Origin: UKL13-2 sp038321965
GTDB lineage: Bacteria > Pseudomonadota > Gammaproteobacteria > Burkholderiales > Usitatibacteraceae
Reading direction: 5' to 3'
Assembly (NCBI GenBank): GCA_038321965.1
Contig: JBBQFL010000005.1
Span: 1 to 64,000, forward strand
Length of the DNA stretch: 64,000 nt
Shown here: piece after piece, positions 44,221-53,301 of the stretch
Numbering within the stretch: the first letter of the stretch is position 1
Layout: every line of letters begins with the position of its first letter
The notes under the pieces: generated by a model
The model's input: the letters and a program-made list of their open reading frames with translations, nothing else
What the model was told of the DNA's origin: nothing
Databases searched by the model: none
Made by a program: the position numbers and the translations under genes

Positions 44221-44371
44221 TCGAGCCACGCGCATTCCTATTTGTCAGCCCCGCGTCAGAATCGCCCGCTATCCTTGTTTCACTTGGCCCATCTCCTAGG
44301 TCAAGGTTGGTTTGAAATGTGCGTTTTGGAGGGCGGCTCCGGATCCTCCGACTCGAAGCCGCCTTTTTTTT
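44221..44371 (+). ncRNA. candidate small RNA of about 150 nt
   Basis: A promoter-like pair at 44187-44214 and a strong intrinsic terminator at 44332-44371 bracket a stretch with no open frame, on the plus strand between two minus-strand genes. The ends given are estimates: start about 7 bases after the -10, end at the T-run. It could also be an antisense leader for the gene at 43663-44184. No known RNA family was recognised. Confidence 0.35.
44332..44371 (+). terminator. intrinsic terminator without an upstream gene
   Basis: GGCGGCT (44332-44338) pairs perfectly with AGCCGCC (44357-44363) across an 18-base loop, followed at once by eight T (44364-44371). On the minus strand the hairpin has no T-run, so it does not serve the M16 peptidase gene. 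The nearest plus-strand gene ends 680 bases away. Confidence 0.7.
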
Positions 44372-44429
44372 GGCTGCAGTTTGCGAATCCCAGTTGCAAT
44401 TGCGACCGAGATCATCTGCACAGTCACCG

Positions 44430-47318
44430 CTATTCCGCAAAAACCTTTTCTGCCGGCGTGATCACGATGGCCTCCGGTTTGATGCCAAGCTTGAGACCGC
44501 CAATCAACTGATCTTCATCGAGAAGGTCCTTGCCTGCTTTCGCGTCGTACTTAATGGGCGAAAATGCGTCAGAAAGCAGTTTTTCCTTGAGGCCGGCTGC
44601 GTCTTTGGCGATGAAAACCACTGAGAGACTCTTTGCTGAGAGATGTTTCTGGATCGCCTGGTTGACCTCGCCCACAGTAAGTTTTTCCAGGCTGGCGCGC
44701 AGGTATTTTGTGAACTCGGGAATCGCGTACCACTGCGAATCCAATGCATAGCCGATCTGCTGATTCTGTGTTGACGTCATGAGAAACACGTTCTTCATCA
44801 GGTAGTCGCGCGTTTCATCAAATTGCTCTTTTGTTAACCCATTGTCGATCATTTTCCCCAGTTCGAAGAGTGCAATCCGCAGTGCCATCTGTGCGTTTTC
44901 GGGAGCGACCGGGCGAATCCAGACTTCAAATAGCTGTGCCTTCCTGCCGATGTTCGGGTCGGGGAAAAACTGGAACATGGCGCGAGGAAACGCTTCGACA
45001 TACGCATAGTCGCCGTAATTCATCCCCCGCAGTTCGCGTATGCGCAGATAAAGTTGCCCGCTGGATTCCCTGTGTTCCCCCAGCCAGGTCTTCGCCAGCC
45101 AAAGTGCGGCGAAGTCCGGGTGTGAACGTGTGACCTCGATTGGCAGGCCGAAAGATATCGCTGTGGCACGGGTGTCTTTTTCGATAATTTCCACCTCCAG
45201 GCCAACTGCTTTCCGGCCCCTGATGCCAGCCGCTGTCTGAAGCCCGACGCCTGCAGGGAGTTTGGCCAGCTCGCGCTTTAGCGTGCCCACCATGTCGTCG
45301 GAAACGGCGCCGGCAACGCCAATGCGCAACGCACCTTGTGTATAGGCTGTCTTCCAGAAATTCTTAACGTCATCCAGCGTAATGGCTTCGATGCCCTTGA
45401 CCGTCCCCAATGAGGGATGCGCGTACGGCGTATCTTTAAAGATAATTCCTTGCAGTCGCTCTTTGCCGAATTCCTCTTCGTTGTTCGCTTTCAAATCTAC
45501 CAGCAGCGCATTTTTTTGCGCGTCCTTCAGGCGCCGAAAATCTTCATCGCGAAAGCCGGGTGACAACAGCATCGGTAAAGCAATTTCTGAAAACACGTTC
45601 CAGCTATCGCGATGGATGGAGCCTGTGAACGTGGTCATTTCTTTATCTACCTGGCTGCTGAAGCTGCCGGCGAGTGGAAAAAACGCCCGATTGATTTCGT
45701 CGATCTTCTTTTCTGTGGACCCGGCTCGCGTGACCATTGATGCCGTCAACATAGCCAGCCCTTCCTTGCCCTTGGGATCGTTCGTTGAGCCAGCCAGGAA
45801 CAAGAGTTTGAAGTTGATCTGCGGCAGTGCTGTCTTCTGCACGATGACGTCCATTGGCGTCACGCTCGCGACGGCAGGTGCCAGCGACGCAAGTTTGGGG
45901 CTCTCGTTAATGCCTGCAGGCATCGCTTCCTTCGAGAGCGTGGTCACCACCATTCCTTCGTCGGTCAGATATTTGCGCGCCACTGCCTGCAGATCATCGG
46001 GCGTGAGGGAATCGACCACCCGATAGTAGTTGTTGATGGTGGAAAAATTGCGCTGGTAGCGCACGAAGCGCGCGAGAGTGGCGGCGATGTTCTCGGTGTT
46101 ATCGAGGCCACGGATGAGCCCATATTTCCCGGCCGCCTTGGCGTCGGCGAGAAATTTAGCCGTTACCGGCATGGCGCGAATCTGCGCAACGGTTTTGAGA
46201 ATCTGGTCGCGCACGTAAACGGCATCCGCGAGTTTCTTGGTGCGTGCGCCGATGAGGATCAAACCCGGGTCGGCAGAGCCTGGCGCGAACTGAATTAACT
46301 GGTCGACCCTTTGTTCGTCCTGCACGAGTTTTTTGTAAAGGTCGGAGGTTGGCCCGAACGACAGCGCCAGCAGCGTGGAGAGCGCCGCGTATTCCTTATC
46401 TTTTTCTGAAAACGCCGGTCCGTGAAACGACACCGCCACCCACGGCAGCGTCGCGCTGGGCCAAGGCACATGCGCATACAACGGTCCCTGCGGTGCAGGT
46501 TCGGCGGGAATCGCAACGCTGAACGTGCCGCGCTTCCATGCCGCCCAATACTTCTCAACCAGCCGGAATGCTTCTTCAGCATTCACATCGCCAGCGATAA
46601 TCACTGCCGTTTTCTCCGGGCGGTACCAGCGATCAAAAAATACTTTTGAATATTGATATTGGTTCGGCATGTCCTCGATGTCTTTGAGGAAGCCCATCGT
46701 CGTATGCTTGTATGTGTGCTTCTGGAATGCGGTATCGCGGGTGACTTCAATGAGCTTGGAAATCGGATTGGCACTGTTCTTGTTGTACTCACCCAGCACC
46801 GCGCGCGATTCGGTCTTGAATGGCTCTTCGCCATAGGACAAATTCTGGAAGCGGTCCGCCTCGATCTTGAGCATGGTCTCCAGATCCTCCTTGGCGAACG
46901 TGGTGTGATAGTTGGTGAAGTCGTCGGTGGTATAGGCGTTTTGCCGCGCCCCCATTTTTTTGAGGATCGCCTGATATCTTTCCGGCGGATAGGCCTTGGT
47001 GCCGCGAAACATCATGTGCTCAAAGAAGTGAGCGAACCCGGATTTGCCCGGCTCCACTTCGTTGCGCGAGCCGGTCTGCACCGGGATTTGTAACGAGACA
47101 AGATTCGGAAACCCTGTAGGGACGACGATGACTTTCAAGCCATTGGGCAGCGTCTTTTCACTAGCACGGAATGGCAGCAGTGCTGCCTGCGCAGTTGCAG
47201 CATTCGAGGCATTTTTTGAAGGAGTACCCTGTGCGAGGCTGGGTTGCGCGTTGAACGCAACCGCGAGGCTAAATGTAACGGCAATTGTGGCGATGAGAGA
47301 TGAAGCGGAGTTGGACAC
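44430..47318 (-). CDS. exported M16-family zinc metallopeptidase (pitrilysin-like)
   Basis: This 962-residue protein is a full two-half M16 peptidase that degrades peptides in a closed chamber. A signal peptide ends near PSLAQ at 30. The inverted zinc motif HFFEH is at 97-101 (SGFAHFFEHMMFRGT), and the downstream Glu ligand region is ESRAVLGEYNKN. The second, inactive half begins near residue 490 and contains GIEAITLDDVKNFWKTAY and RELRGMNYGDYAYVE. The start is GTG with AAGGAA 5 bases before. Location is periplasmic or outer-membrane associated. No PQQ genes accompany it. Confidence 0.9.
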   Translation of the reverse strand: MSNSASSLIATIAVTFSLAVAFNAQPSLAQGTPSKNASNAATAQAALLPFRASEKTLPNGLKVIVVPTGFPNLVSLQIPVQTGSRNEVEPGKSGFAHFFEHMMFRGTKAYPPERYQAILKKMGARQNAYTTDDFTNYHTTFAKEDLETMLKIEADRFQNLSYGEEPFKTESRAVLGEYNKNSANPISKLIEVTRDTAFQKHTYKHTTMGFLKDIEDMPNQYQYSKVFFDRWYRPEKTAVIIAGDVNAEEAFRLVEKYWAAWKRGTFSVAIPAEPAPQGPLYAHVPWPSATLPWVAVSFHGPAFSEKDKEYAALSTLLALSFGPTSDLYKKLVQDEQRVDQLIQFAPGSADPGLILIGARTKKLADAVYVRDQILKTVAQIRAMPVTAKFLADAKAAGKYGLIRGLDNTENIAATLARFVRYQRNFSTINNYYRVVDSLTPDDLQAVARKYLTDEGMVVTTLSKEAMPAGINESPKLASLAPAVASVTPMDVIVQKTALPQINFKLLFLAGSTNDPKGKEGLAMLTASMVTRAGSTEKKIDEINRAFFPLAGSFSSQVDKEMTTFTGSIHRDSWNVFSEIALPMLLSPGFRDEDFRRLKDAQKNALLVDLKANNEEEFGKERLQGIIFKDTPYAHPSLGTVKGIEAITLDDVKNFWKTAYTQGALRIGVAGAVSDDMVGTLKRELAKLPAGVGLQTAAGIRGRKAVGLEVEIIEKDTRATAISFGLPIEVTRSHPDFAALWLAKTWLGEHRESSGQLYLRIRELRGMNYGDYAYVEAFPRAMFQFFPDPNIGRKAQLFEVWIRPVAPENAQMALRIALFELGKMIDNGLTKEQFDETRDYLMKNVFLMTSTQNQQIGYALDSQWYAIPEFTKYLRASLEKLTVGEVNQAIQKHLSAKSLSVVFIAKDAAGLKEKLLSDAFSPIKYDAKAGKDLLDEDQLIGGLKLGIKPEAIVITPAEKVFAE

Positions 47319-47922
47319 GAAGATTCCTTGACAGATCGCCTGGAGGTTGGTGCGGAGAGAGCGTGCTGCACGCTGAGTGTTGCTAAGTCGCGTGCGTGAG
47401 TTTATGGCCCGTAATTGTGGAAGGCAAACTCCATTACTGGTGCGGCTCTTGGAGGCAAAAGTGGCTGAGAGGTGCGTGGTTGCTGGAGTTTGTGTCGCTT
47501 GTAATTGGCGCCCCTGCGCCTTGCTCGCAGACAGGACAACGAGCCAAAGTCGGAAATATCTGACGGCATGATTCAGGTATCCTCAACGCCGTGCTTTCAG
47601 TTCGGGATCAAGCCTTTTCAATTCATTGCCTGGTCGCAATTTTGCGATTCGCGTTGCAGGCCGCCTGAACGTCAGGCAGGAACGATTGCGGCACGTCGAC
47701 ATCCCCGCCTCTAGCAACAACTAGCGGAGTCGTGTTGTCGGCCAACGTGACTACGACAATTTTATCGCTGGCGTCCATCGGCAGCCCGCCTGCTTTTCGT
47801 TAACGCGTCTCAATCTTTCGTGGAGCGCACCCATTGTAGGCATCACCAGCCGCAGCGACATGGTCTGGACCGAGACTGGTGCAGGTTTCACAAAAAAAGT
47901 CTGCGCGAGCGCGACCTCGCTC
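47319..47922. other. intergenic stretch, one weak small ORF
   Basis: This 604-base gap lies between two minus-strand genes. A minus-strand frame at 47623-47778 is listed separately as a weak candidate. Several plus-strand frames here run antisense into the cytochrome gene and look like shadows. No terminator with a T-run or repeat was found. Confidence 0.45.
47623..47778 (-). CDS. possible 51-residue ORF, unknown
   Basis: The frame encodes MDASDKIVVVTLADNTTPLV, then VARGGDVDVPQSF and a basic end (ANRKIATRQ). Composition is protein-like and GGCGGG lies 6 bases before the ATG. There is no known motif or partner, and it may be a gene remnant. Confidence 0.22.
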   Translation of the reverse strand: MDASDKIVVVTLADNTTPLVVARGGDVDVPQSFLPDVQAACNANRKIATRQ

Positions 47923-48600
47923 TCAGAGCGTCTCCAGATATGCTGCGACCGCTTCCATGTTCTCGTGCGTCAAGAGATGAGCAATTCCTTTCATCACGCC
48001 GCCTTCTGGCCGCTCGTTGGTGCGCTGAAAGACCATCAATTGCTTCACCGTATAGTCGGCATGCTGGCCCGCGAGGCGCGGAAACGTCGCCGCCCCTTGT
48101 GCTTCTGCACCATGGCAGGTTTTGCAAGCAGGCACGCTGCTGGCAGCGATGCCTTCTTCAAAAATCTTCTTGCCTTCCGCGTTCACAGACGGCGTGTGAC
48201 GACTCTGCCATGTTGGCTTTGTCTTTTGTTTGGCATAGTAAGCGGCAAGTCCGGCAATTTGCTCATCGGTCAAATGCTTGCTGAGACCCCACATGTATTC
48301 GAAGCCCGCCGGATCAGATCGGCCGTGGCTTTTGAATCCTTTCAGTTGAGCGATTAAGTAAGGCTCCTGCTGTGCTGCCAGATTCGGAAAGTTTGGCGAT
48401 TCTGCATTGCCATCTACGCCATGACAGTTCGAACACACCTGTTGCGCGATTACCGTTGGCGCGACCGCCGGGTTCGCCAGACTCGTCGATCGCTCAAGTG
48501 TGTTGCAACCGGTGAGTAGTACCGCACTTGCGAAAGTGAGCGCGATTGCCGAAAAGTTCAAGGCGGATGCCCTTCTTGCTGATTGCACTGGTGTGTTCAT
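47923..48600 (-). CDS. diheme cytochrome c4-like lipoprotein
   Basis: This 225-residue protein should shuttle electrons in the periplasm, tethered to a membrane by lipidated Cys32 (lipobox LLTGC). Two heme sites are CSNCH at 56-60 and CKTCH at 159-163; likely axial methionines are Met103 (MWGLSKHLT) and Met203 (MKGIAHLLT), giving two similar c-type domains as in cytochrome c4. The ATG at 48600 has GGGGAG 7 bases before and overlaps the upstream stop (TAATG), so it is coupled to the cytochrome-porin gene. It is the obvious electron partner for that protein. Confidence 0.88.
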   Translation of the reverse strand: MNTPVQSARRASALNFSAIALTFASAVLLTGCNTLERSTSLANPAVAPTVIAQQVCSNCHGVDGNAESPNFPNLAAQQEPYLIAQLKGFKSHGRSDPAGFEYMWGLSKHLTDEQIAGLAAYYAKQKTKPTWQSRHTPSVNAEGKKIFEEGIAASSVPACKTCHGAEAQGAATFPRLAGQHADYTVKQLMVFQRTNERPEGGVMKGIAHLLTHENMEAVAAYLETL

Positions 48601-50054
48601 TAATAGGCTCCCCAAAGGTATAGGAACACAGTGTTGTTGTCCCCGGCATTCCGGCCAAAGCCATCGTAGTTATTCGTTCCGCCGTTAAATTTATTGAATG
48701 CGGTGTACTGCAGTCCAATCCGCGCGTTTTGCACCGGCGTCCAAAATACCTCCGTCGTCCAGCCCCGTGTTGCGGGATTTCCGGCAAGCGACCCGGTCAC
48801 GGGCTGCGATCCCTCAAGCAACGTCGTTTTATTGGCAGGATCAAGCGCCGAGGTCTGAAATGCGGAATTCGAACTGCCCGTCACATCAAAATAAGAAAGG
48901 CTGGCGCCATATTTGGCGTGATAGACGTATGAAGCTTTGGCGCGGAACATCTTCAACGTATCTGATGAATTCGTCAGTGGCAGGCCGATCAACTCCTCCG
49001 GATCCAGCGGATGCGGTTGATTGGCCAACGCGTCCGCGTAATCGACACGCTCCTTCGTATAGGAGGCCGTCAACGTGAATGCGTGCGGATCGAGAATGTA
49101 CTGATATTGACCGTCGACACCTTTGTCGCGATAGCGATTGGTTTGGCCAGTGGGGTCCGCAGCATTAGGGTAGACCTTGGCGTTCAATCCGAACGCACCA
49201 ACCATCGCGTTGTGCGGCCCCCAGTCATGCGATAGCGCCACCCGCCAGTAAGGGTTCTCGCCCTTCACGAATACCTTGTCTCCGCGGGCAACGGTAAAGC
49301 CCTTGCTCATGAACGACCAGAAGCCAGTGGCTGTCCGGTAGCTGGATAGTTCCGCATAGATGGTATTGTTCCAGAAGGCGTAGGCGCCAATGCCCGCCAC
49401 ATTTTGTGCAAGCCCACCGGCGATCAAGGGTCTAACTGCTGGGCCGCTGCTGCCGGGCACTGCGTTGTAGCCCCAGGCCGGCGCGCTATTCCACACATCC
49501 TGCACCGTTGGGTTATTGTTCATGGTTGCGCCGACAATCAGATCGCTTCCGCCAGCCCCGAAATACCGATCAACGAGGCGGACATCGAGATTGTCAGAGG
49601 ACCAATGGCCGATCCAATGCGAGTCCGTGGCACTTTGATGATCGTAATTGTTGTAGGTGTATTGCACGAAGCCACCCAAGTGATCCGTCACCCGGCCTGC
49701 AAGAAACAGGCTTGCCGTCGAAAAAATCAAATTGCCGTCCTTGGGGAAACCCGCAGCAACATCGAATCCCGGATCCGGACTGCCGGTGCTTTTGGTCTTG
49801 TTGGCGCTCACCACCGCCATCACTGACACAGGCCGTGCGACTTTGCCGATTGTGTAGCCAGTGAGTTTGAAGAGGCGACCGTAGGGCGTCAGGTCAGGGA
49901 ACTGGCCACCCGCGTGGCAGGCAACGCAATTCTGTCCGGTTTGCTGGTTGAACGCTGGTACGGCGTATGCCGAATGTGAAAGCAGCAAGGCAACGAACGC
50001 TATTGCGCCGTGACGCATGCGTACATGTACAATCGCATCGAAAAAGTGGGACAT
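48600..50054 (-). CDS. Cyc2-like outer-membrane fused cytochrome c-porin
   Basis: The 484-residue protein has a signal peptide ending SAYA at 31, then a short single-heme domain (VPAFNQQTGQNCVACHAGG, heme site CVACH at 43-47). FPDLTPYGRLFKLTGYT follows. This opening closely matches the cytochrome part of Cyc2 proteins, where a heme domain is fused to an outer-membrane barrel that passes electrons across the membrane. The remaining 400 residues have alternating aromatic strands (GGFVQYTYNNYDH, YWRVALSHDWGPHN, ARIGLQYTAFNKF) and end in VFLYLWGAY, as expected for a barrel. The ATG at 50054, with AGGAGA 4 bases before, is chosen over the ATG at 50072. Iron oxidation is possible but not shown. Confidence 0.75.
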   Translation of the reverse strand: MSHFFDAIVHVRMRHGAIAFVALLLSHSAYAVPAFNQQTGQNCVACHAGGQFPDLTPYGRLFKLTGYTIGKVARPVSVMAVVSANKTKSTGSPDPGFDVAAGFPKDGNLIFSTASLFLAGRVTDHLGGFVQYTYNNYDHQSATDSHWIGHWSSDNLDVRLVDRYFGAGGSDLIVGATMNNNPTVQDVWNSAPAWGYNAVPGSSGPAVRPLIAGGLAQNVAGIGAYAFWNNTIYAELSSYRTATGFWSFMSKGFTVARGDKVFVKGENPYWRVALSHDWGPHNAMVGAFGLNAKVYPNAADPTGQTNRYRDKGVDGQYQYILDPHAFTLTASYTKERVDYADALANQPHPLDPEELIGLPLTNSSDTLKMFRAKASYVYHAKYGASLSYFDVTGSSNSAFQTSALDPANKTTLLEGSQPVTGSLAGNPATRGWTTEVFWTPVQNARIGLQYTAFNKFNGGTNNYDGFGRNAGDNNTVFLYLWGAY

Positions 50055-50058
50055 GCTA

Positions 50059-50064
50059 TCTCCT
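50059..50064 (-). promoter_or_regulatory. ribosome-binding site of the cytochrome-porin gene
   Basis: AGGAGA on the minus strand lies 4 bases before the ATG at 50054. The in-frame ATG at 50072 has no comparable site, so the shorter form is preferred. Confidence 0.75.
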
Positions 50065-50082
50065 AGTTTCATTAAGAATAAC

Positions 50083-50088
50083 TATGCT
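50083..50088 (-). promoter_or_regulatory. candidate -10 element of the cytochrome operon
   Basis: CATAGT on the minus strand matches the -10 consensus at 4 of 6 positions. Its centre is 30 bases from the centre of the FNR box, as in class II FNR-dependent promoters, which need no good -35. Transcription would start near 50074-50076. Confidence 0.45.
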
Positions 50089-50108
50089 CTTCGACAGCCA
50101 TACCCTAT

Positions 50109-50122
50109 TTGATCCACATCAA
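50109..50122. promoter_or_regulatory. perfect FNR/ANR-family binding site
   Basis: TTGATCCACATCAA matches the consensus TTGAT-N4-ATCAA without mismatch, and the flanking bases extend the dyad to TTTGAT and ATCAAA. It lies 55 bases upstream of the cytochrome-porin start. FNR, ANR and DNR proteins bind such sites under low oxygen or with nitric oxide. The regulator gene is not in this window. Confidence 0.75.
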
Positions 50123-50664
50123 ACGAAGTCCATAAGGTAACTGACTATTGGGAATAGCGACGACGATAAAGCAAGGCCAGATTGCTTTCCCCTTACGGGA
50201 CGGAGATGCGGATTCACTTCCCTTGTTGCATCAGTATTGATTGACGCAATACGACTTGTCTGTTCGTTAGCGAACGTGCGCACCGAATAGGTCCGTGCAT
50301 CCGGCTGTGACGCCGTTATTGAGCAGAGACTGCCATATCGATTGAGTGTGCCGAGAAAGTTTCACCGCGCAATCGGAGAAGAAATGTTGTAACTGCAATA
50401 TTGGTGGTCCAGCGCTTTCGGTTTACGGGAGCAGAGGATGACGGTTCCGCAAAGCCAAAAGCCTTGTCGACGTACCAAAGGCACTGGCCCAAGGACGAAG
50501 CATTATCCCTCGGTCTTTTCAGCGTAAACTCCGCCCGCTAACGTCTGTGAGGGGTGGGGTGTCAGCGTGAATATGGCAATGTTCAGGGAGTGGCTTCAGA
50601 AATCGCTAGGCCGACGCCTTAAAAAGTTCCCGTCACGAGAGACTGGCGCCACTCCGTGATTATG
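50123..50664. other. intergenic stretch, no gene seen
   Basis: About 540 bases lie between the FNR site and the end of the acyl-CoA synthetase gene. No convincing coding frame, T-run terminator or RNA gene was recognised. The acyl-CoA synthetase is transcribed towards this region. Confidence 0.45.
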
Positions 50665-52203
50665 TTAGGCCTTGCTACCATCTGTTTTTTTAATTCCCAC
50701 ACGCAACTCGGTTTTCAGCACCTTGCCATAGTTGTTCTTGGGTAAGTGTTCAAGAAAATGGTACTCCTTGGGACGCTTGAAGCGGGCTATATGGTCAAGG
50801 CACAAGGCGTCAAGCTGTTTGGAATCTACGCTGGCATTGGCGACCACAAACGCGACCACGACTTCGCCCCAGTCCGGGTCAGCGCGACCGACGACGGACA
50901 CTTCGCTCACGGCAGGATGCTTTAGCAATATTTCTTCGACTTCGCGAGGATAGATATTAGCGCCGCCCGAAATAATCACATCTTTGGAGCGATCCTTGAG
51001 CGTGAGAAAACCATCTTCATCGAGACTGCCAAGGTCGCCGGTCCAGAGCCAGCCGTCGCGTATGGTGTTCGCGGTTGCGCCGGGATTATTCCAATAGCCG
51101 GCCATGACCGGGTCGCCGCGCGTGACGATTTCGCCCGTTACGCCGGCTGGCAGTGAATTACCTGACTCATCCGTCACCCGCACATCCACCATCGATTGCG
51201 CAACACCGACCGATGCGATCCGCGCTAGCCAGCGCGGATGATTGCGATCTGCCAGTTGTTCGCGGGACAGCGACGTAATGCACATGGGACATTCGCCCTG
51301 CCCAAAGATCTGCACGAAGCGATTGCCCATCACGTCGAGCGCCTTGCGAATATCCTCAACGTACATCGGGCCACCGCCATAGACGATGGTTTTGAAGCCG
51401 CTTACATCACAGCCAGTGGCAGCCACATGTTCCACCAGCCGTTTGACCATGGTCGGCGCAGCAAACAGCGACACCCGCCCTACTTCTGCCGCCAGCTCGC
51501 ACAGCTCGGCCGCATCGAAGCCACCGGATTCGGGGACCACGTGACGGGCCGCTTTGAGCACATGCGTGAAGTTGTACAAGCCTGCCCCATGCGACATCGG
51601 CGCCGCATAGACGATCGTATCGTGCGGGTCAACTGGATCGACATCGGTGAAATAACAGGTGGTCATCGCCAGCAGATTGCGATGGGTTTGCATGACGCCT
51701 TTGGGATGTCCAGTGGTGCCGGAGGTGTAAAACAACCAGGCGAGATCGTCTGGGCAATGCGGCTGCAGCGCAATCGGTGTGGCAGACAGCATCGCCATGT
51801 AGTCTGCCGTGTTCGGCGTGATGACGCGCTTGACGGATATGGCCGACCCTGTCGCAGCGATTGACTGCCCGGCAAGATTTGAACCCACCACCAACAGGCT
51901 CGCGCCCGAATTGTCGAGAATGAAGGCCATTTCGCGAGGATGCAGCTTGGCGTTGACCGGTACCGCCACCAGCCCGGCCCACCAGATCCCGTACAGGACT
52001 TCCAGATACTCCGGACAATTGGCCATAAAAATGGCCACGCGGTCGCCCAGCACCAGCCCAGCCGTGTTGCGCAGATAGCCGGCAATGCTCGCTGCACGCG
52101 CTGCCAGCGTCCGGTAATCGAACAATAAGTGTGCGCCTATGAATAGTGCCGGTCGCAAAGGATGCACCATTGCGCTGCGCGCTAACAACTGCGCAACGTT
52201 CAT
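50665..52203 (-). CDS. AMP-forming acyl-CoA synthetase
   Basis: The enzyme activates a carboxylic acid to its CoA thioester with ATP. The 512-residue protein has all class motifs: the phosphate loop LFYTSGTTGHPKGVMQTH, IFGQGECP as the substrate-side A5 region, GWLWTGDLGSLDEDGFL, the hinge KDRSKDVIISGGANIYP, and the catalytic Lys near the end in PKNNYGKVLK. It ends the Liv operon, 30 bases after livM, which suggests that it activates the imported solute. The acid could be fatty, aromatic or a hydroxy acid. Confidence 0.9.
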   Translation of the reverse strand: MNVAQLLARSAMVHPLRPALFIGAHLLFDYRTLAARAASIAGYLRNTAGLVLGDRVAIFMANCPEYLEVLYGIWWAGLVAVPVNAKLHPREMAFILDNSGASLLVVGSNLAGQSIAATGSAISVKRVITPNTADYMAMLSATPIALQPHCPDDLAWLFYTSGTTGHPKGVMQTHRNLLAMTTCYFTDVDPVDPHDTIVYAAPMSHGAGLYNFTHVLKAARHVVPESGGFDAAELCELAAEVGRVSLFAAPTMVKRLVEHVAATGCDVSGFKTIVYGGGPMYVEDIRKALDVMGNRFVQIFGQGECPMCITSLSREQLADRNHPRWLARIASVGVAQSMVDVRVTDESGNSLPAGVTGEIVTRGDPVMAGYWNNPGATANTIRDGWLWTGDLGSLDEDGFLTLKDRSKDVIISGGANIYPREVEEILLKHPAVSEVSVVGRADPDWGEVVVAFVVANASVDSKQLDALCLDHIARFKRPKEYHFLEHLPKNNYGKVLKTELRVGIKKTDGSKA

Positions 52204-52233
52204 CGCGCCTCCTTTCCGCGCCTCACCATCGCG

Positions 52234-53292
52234 TCAATTCCGCATGCGCAGTTTGCCCACGATGCCGGTGGGGAAATAGTAAACCGACAATACGAACAGC
52301 ACACCCAGCCACAGCAACCAGCGATCCGGCGAAAGTATTGCGGACAGCCACGGCAGGCTGCTGGTCGCCTCGCTGCCCAGCCGCAACAAATCCTGCAGAT
52401 AACTCTGCGCGACCACAAACAACGCCGCGCCGATTGCCGCGCCATAGATGGTTCCCATCCCGCCGATAACGACCATCAGCAGTACATCCAACATAATTTC
52501 GAAAGACATCGAGGTATCCGGGCCGTTGTAGCGCAGCCATATCGCCAGCATCACGCCGGCGAGCGTGGCAAATAGCGCCGAGAGCACGCTGGACACGGTA
52601 CGGTAGACGACCACCCGGTAGCCGATTGCCTCGGCGCGAAACTCATTCTCGCGAATCGCCTGCAACACACGGCCGAATGGCGAATTGACGATGCGCAGCA
52701 TGGCGAGCAACAGGACCAGCGCGGTAAAAAACAGCAGGTAATAGCAGAGCAGCCGACCATTGATACTGACGCCAAGAAACGACTCTTGCATGAATAAGTA
52801 CCCAGCGGTAAGTATGTCGGGCAGTTTGAAATTCAGGCCATCATCGCCACCGGTTATGTCCGAAAGTTGCGACGCTAGCGTCTGAAACGCGGACGCAACC
52901 GCCAACGTGATCATGGTGAAAAATATCGCCCTCACACGCAATGAGAAAAGACCGACAGCAAGCGACAGTACAAACGAAAGACCCAACGCACCGGCTGTGC
53001 CAACGGCGATGGCCTCCCACGTCGGGCCAATGTGCGAACAGGCGATGGCGATGCCGTATGCGCCGATGCCAAAAAACATGGTGTGTGCAAAACTGACGAT
53101 ACCGGTGTAGCCGAGTAGCAGATCGAAGCTCGCGACCAGGACCAGGAACACCAGGATCTTCGCTGCGACGCTCAATGCTTTGACGCCGGGGAAAATGAAC
53201 GGGACAAATGCCAGCGCCAGTAGTAGCACAAGCAACAGTACCGTCAGGACACGGCTACGCGGAAGGTCGTGAGAAAATAGACGGCTAAACAT
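52234..53292 (-). CDS. livM: branched-chain-type ABC transporter permease LivM
   Basis: The 352-residue inner-membrane permease has about nine spans and the LivM family regions LLGYTGIVSFAHTMFFGIGAY, GVMLAIWLRYNGPDTSM and MVVIGGMGTIYGAAIGAALF. It pairs with LivH to form the channel. Neighbours show that it belongs to a full Liv-type system. In this context the substrate may be a carboxylate rather than an amino acid. Confidence 0.9.
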   Translation of the reverse strand: MFSRLFSHDLPRSRVLTVLLLVLLLALAFVPFIFPGVKALSVAAKILVFLVLVASFDLLLGYTGIVSFAHTMFFGIGAYGIAIACSHIGPTWEAIAVGTAGALGLSFVLSLAVGLFSLRVRAIFFTMITLAVASAFQTLASQLSDITGGDDGLNFKLPDILTAGYLFMQESFLGVSINGRLLCYYLLFFTALVLLLAMLRIVNSPFGRVLQAIRENEFRAEAIGYRVVVYRTVSSVLSALFATLAGVMLAIWLRYNGPDTSMSFEIMLDVLLMVVIGGMGTIYGAAIGAALFVVAQSYLQDLLRLGSEATSSLPWLSAILSPDRWLLWLGVLFVLSVYYFPTGIVGKLRMRN

Positions 53293-53301
53293 CGTGGCTT
53301 T

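Noticed and set aside
47820..48357. Plus-strand frames of 154 and 165 codons opposite the diheme cytochrome gene
   Set aside because: The minus strand has two CxxCH sites and a lipobox; these frames are antisense shadows.
51238..51864. 208-codon plus-strand frame inside the acyl-CoA synthetase gene
   Set aside because: Antisense to a gene with all AMP-binding motifs.
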